Below, in pieces: positions 13,979 to 14,489 of a DNA stretch of 14,489 bases. Both the position numbers and the translations under genes were made by a program. The stretch's first letter is position 1; every line of letters starts with the position of its first letter. Under the pieces are notes generated by a model, which had not been told where the DNA came from, searched no databases, and saw only the letters and a program-made list of their open reading frames with translations. The stretch is from the NCBI GenBank assembly GCA_009919985.1, contig RGAX01000057.1, forward strand, positions 1 through 14,489. The letters are read 5' to 3'. The DNA is from Opitutaceae bacterium (GTDB lineage: Bacteria; Verrucomicrobiota; Verrucomicrobiia; Opitutales; Opitutaceae).

Positions 13979-14489
13979 GATTTTCCCGGCTTTGCGGGCG
14001 GCGACCATGTTGTAGAAGTCGACGAAGAGTGGGTCGGCGTCGTTTGGGCCGGGAGCGGCTTCGGGGTGGTATTGGACGCTGAAGACTGGGAGCTTGATGT
14101 GGCGCAGGCCTTCGACGGTGTGGTCGTTGAGGTTAATCTCAGTGACCTTGGCGCCGTTTTTCTCGAGGCTGGCCGGGTCGGTGGCGAAACCGTGGTTTTG
14201 GGCGGTGATGGAGACTTTTCCGGTCTCGAGGTTTTGCACCGGTTGGTTGCCGCCGCGGTGGCCGAATTTGAGTTTAAAGGTCGTACCGCCGAGGGCGTGC
14301 GTGAGCATTTGGTGGCCGAGGCAGATGCCGAAAATAGGGTAATCGGGAATCAGCTTGGTTACGGTCTGGTGGACGTAGCTGAGGGCAGCGGGATCGCCGG
14401 GGCCGTTGGAGAGGAATACCGCGTCGACTTTATGCTCGCGGATTTCTTCGGCGCGGGTCGTGGCGGGGAACACGTGGACGTCGAAACCG
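13976..14489 (-). CDS. carA: Carbamoyl-phosphate synthase small subunit, C-terminal part (5' end outside window)
   Basis: The frame runs off the right edge; 170 residues are visible of an expected 370-390. It is the class I glutamine amidotransferase domain of CarA, which releases ammonia from glutamine and feeds it to the large subunit (CarB) for carbamoyl phosphate, used in arginine and pyrimidine synthesis. Visible: GFDVHVFPATT at the edge, LSNGPGDP, FGICLGHQ with nucleophile Cys56 of the fragment, KFGHRGGNQPV, ITAQNHGFA, and VQYHPEAAPGPND with His141 and Glu143 completing the triad. The NGPGDP and NQPV blocks are typical of CarA and separate it from GuaA, TrpG and PabA. The codon at 14473 is an internal GTG, not a start. 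Transcription converges on kdsB with 58 bp between. Confidence 0.97.
   Translation of the reverse strand, partial: GFDVHVFPATTRAEEIREHKVDAVFLSNGPGDPAALSYVHQTVTKLIPDYPIFGICLGHQMLTHALGGTTFKLKFGHRGGNQPVQNLETGKVSITAQNHGFATDPASLEKNGAKVTEINLNDHTVEGLRHIKLPVFSVQYHPEAAPGPNDADPLFVDFYNMVAARKAGKI

Noticed and set aside
1..14489. CRISPR arrays, tRNA/rRNA genes, insertion sequences, integrase or toxin-antitoxin modules
   Set aside because: No regularly spaced repeats, clover-leaf-like sequence, transposase motifs or paired small toxin/antitoxin ORFs were seen on reading both strands.

Overview
This 14.5 kb window looks like an ordinary chromosomal stretch from a Gram-negative member of the Planctomycetes-Verrucomicrobia group, most likely Verrucomicrobiota (perhaps an Opitutales-type genome). 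The assignment is an inference. It rests on a planctomycete-type cytochrome (PSCyt1/DUF1549/DUF1553) directly followed by a DUF1501 protein, a pairing typical of that superphylum. It also rests on kdsB (so an LPS-type outer membrane), an HPr that keeps the regulatory serine, GC-rich codon use and the near absence of Shine-Dalgarno sequences. No rRNA, tRNA, CRISPR array, insertion sequence, phage gene or integrase was seen.

Layout. (1) 1-1309: the tail of an unrecognised + strand gene converges on a minus-strand pair, a four-helix membrane protein followed by a cytoplasmic sulfite-oxidase-fold molybdoenzyme. A 13-bp perfect inverted repeat straddles the end of the molybdoenzyme gene. (2) 1357-5445: a full-length HrpA-type DEAH RNA helicase that probably starts at TTG. 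(3) 5505-9561: a two-gene unit for exported proteins, a Sec-type multidomain cytochrome and a Tat-type DUF1501 protein. The cytochrome carries an apparent beta-sandwich insertion splitting its DUF1553 region. (4) 9550-10501, minus strand: a solitary ABC ATPase related to the YlmA/ModF type, followed by a possible 37-codon basic micro-ORF. (5) 10631-11783: three + strand genes (Spx/ArsC-like thiol protein, two-helix membrane protein, 82-aa protein of unknown function) joined by two ATGA stop/start overlaps. (6) 11854-12660: a TatD-family metal-dependent DNase/hydrolase. (7) 12706-13085, minus: HPr with a clear intrinsic terminator. (8) 13171-13917: kdsB, convergent with the 3' part of carA, which runs off the right edge of the window.

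Most genes are housekeeping: RNA metabolism (hrpA), DNA/nucleotide hydrolysis (tatD-like), sugar-phosphotransfer signalling (HPr), Kdo activation for LPS (kdsB) and arginine/pyrimidine precursor synthesis (carA). The lineage-specific content is the PSCyt/DUF1501 pair, the ATGA-coupled trio and the small ORF. I found no convincing new defence or mobile system. The best leads are the inserted domain in the cytochrome, the micro-ORF behind the ABC ATPase, the ATGA-coupled trio and the inverted repeat at the left end.
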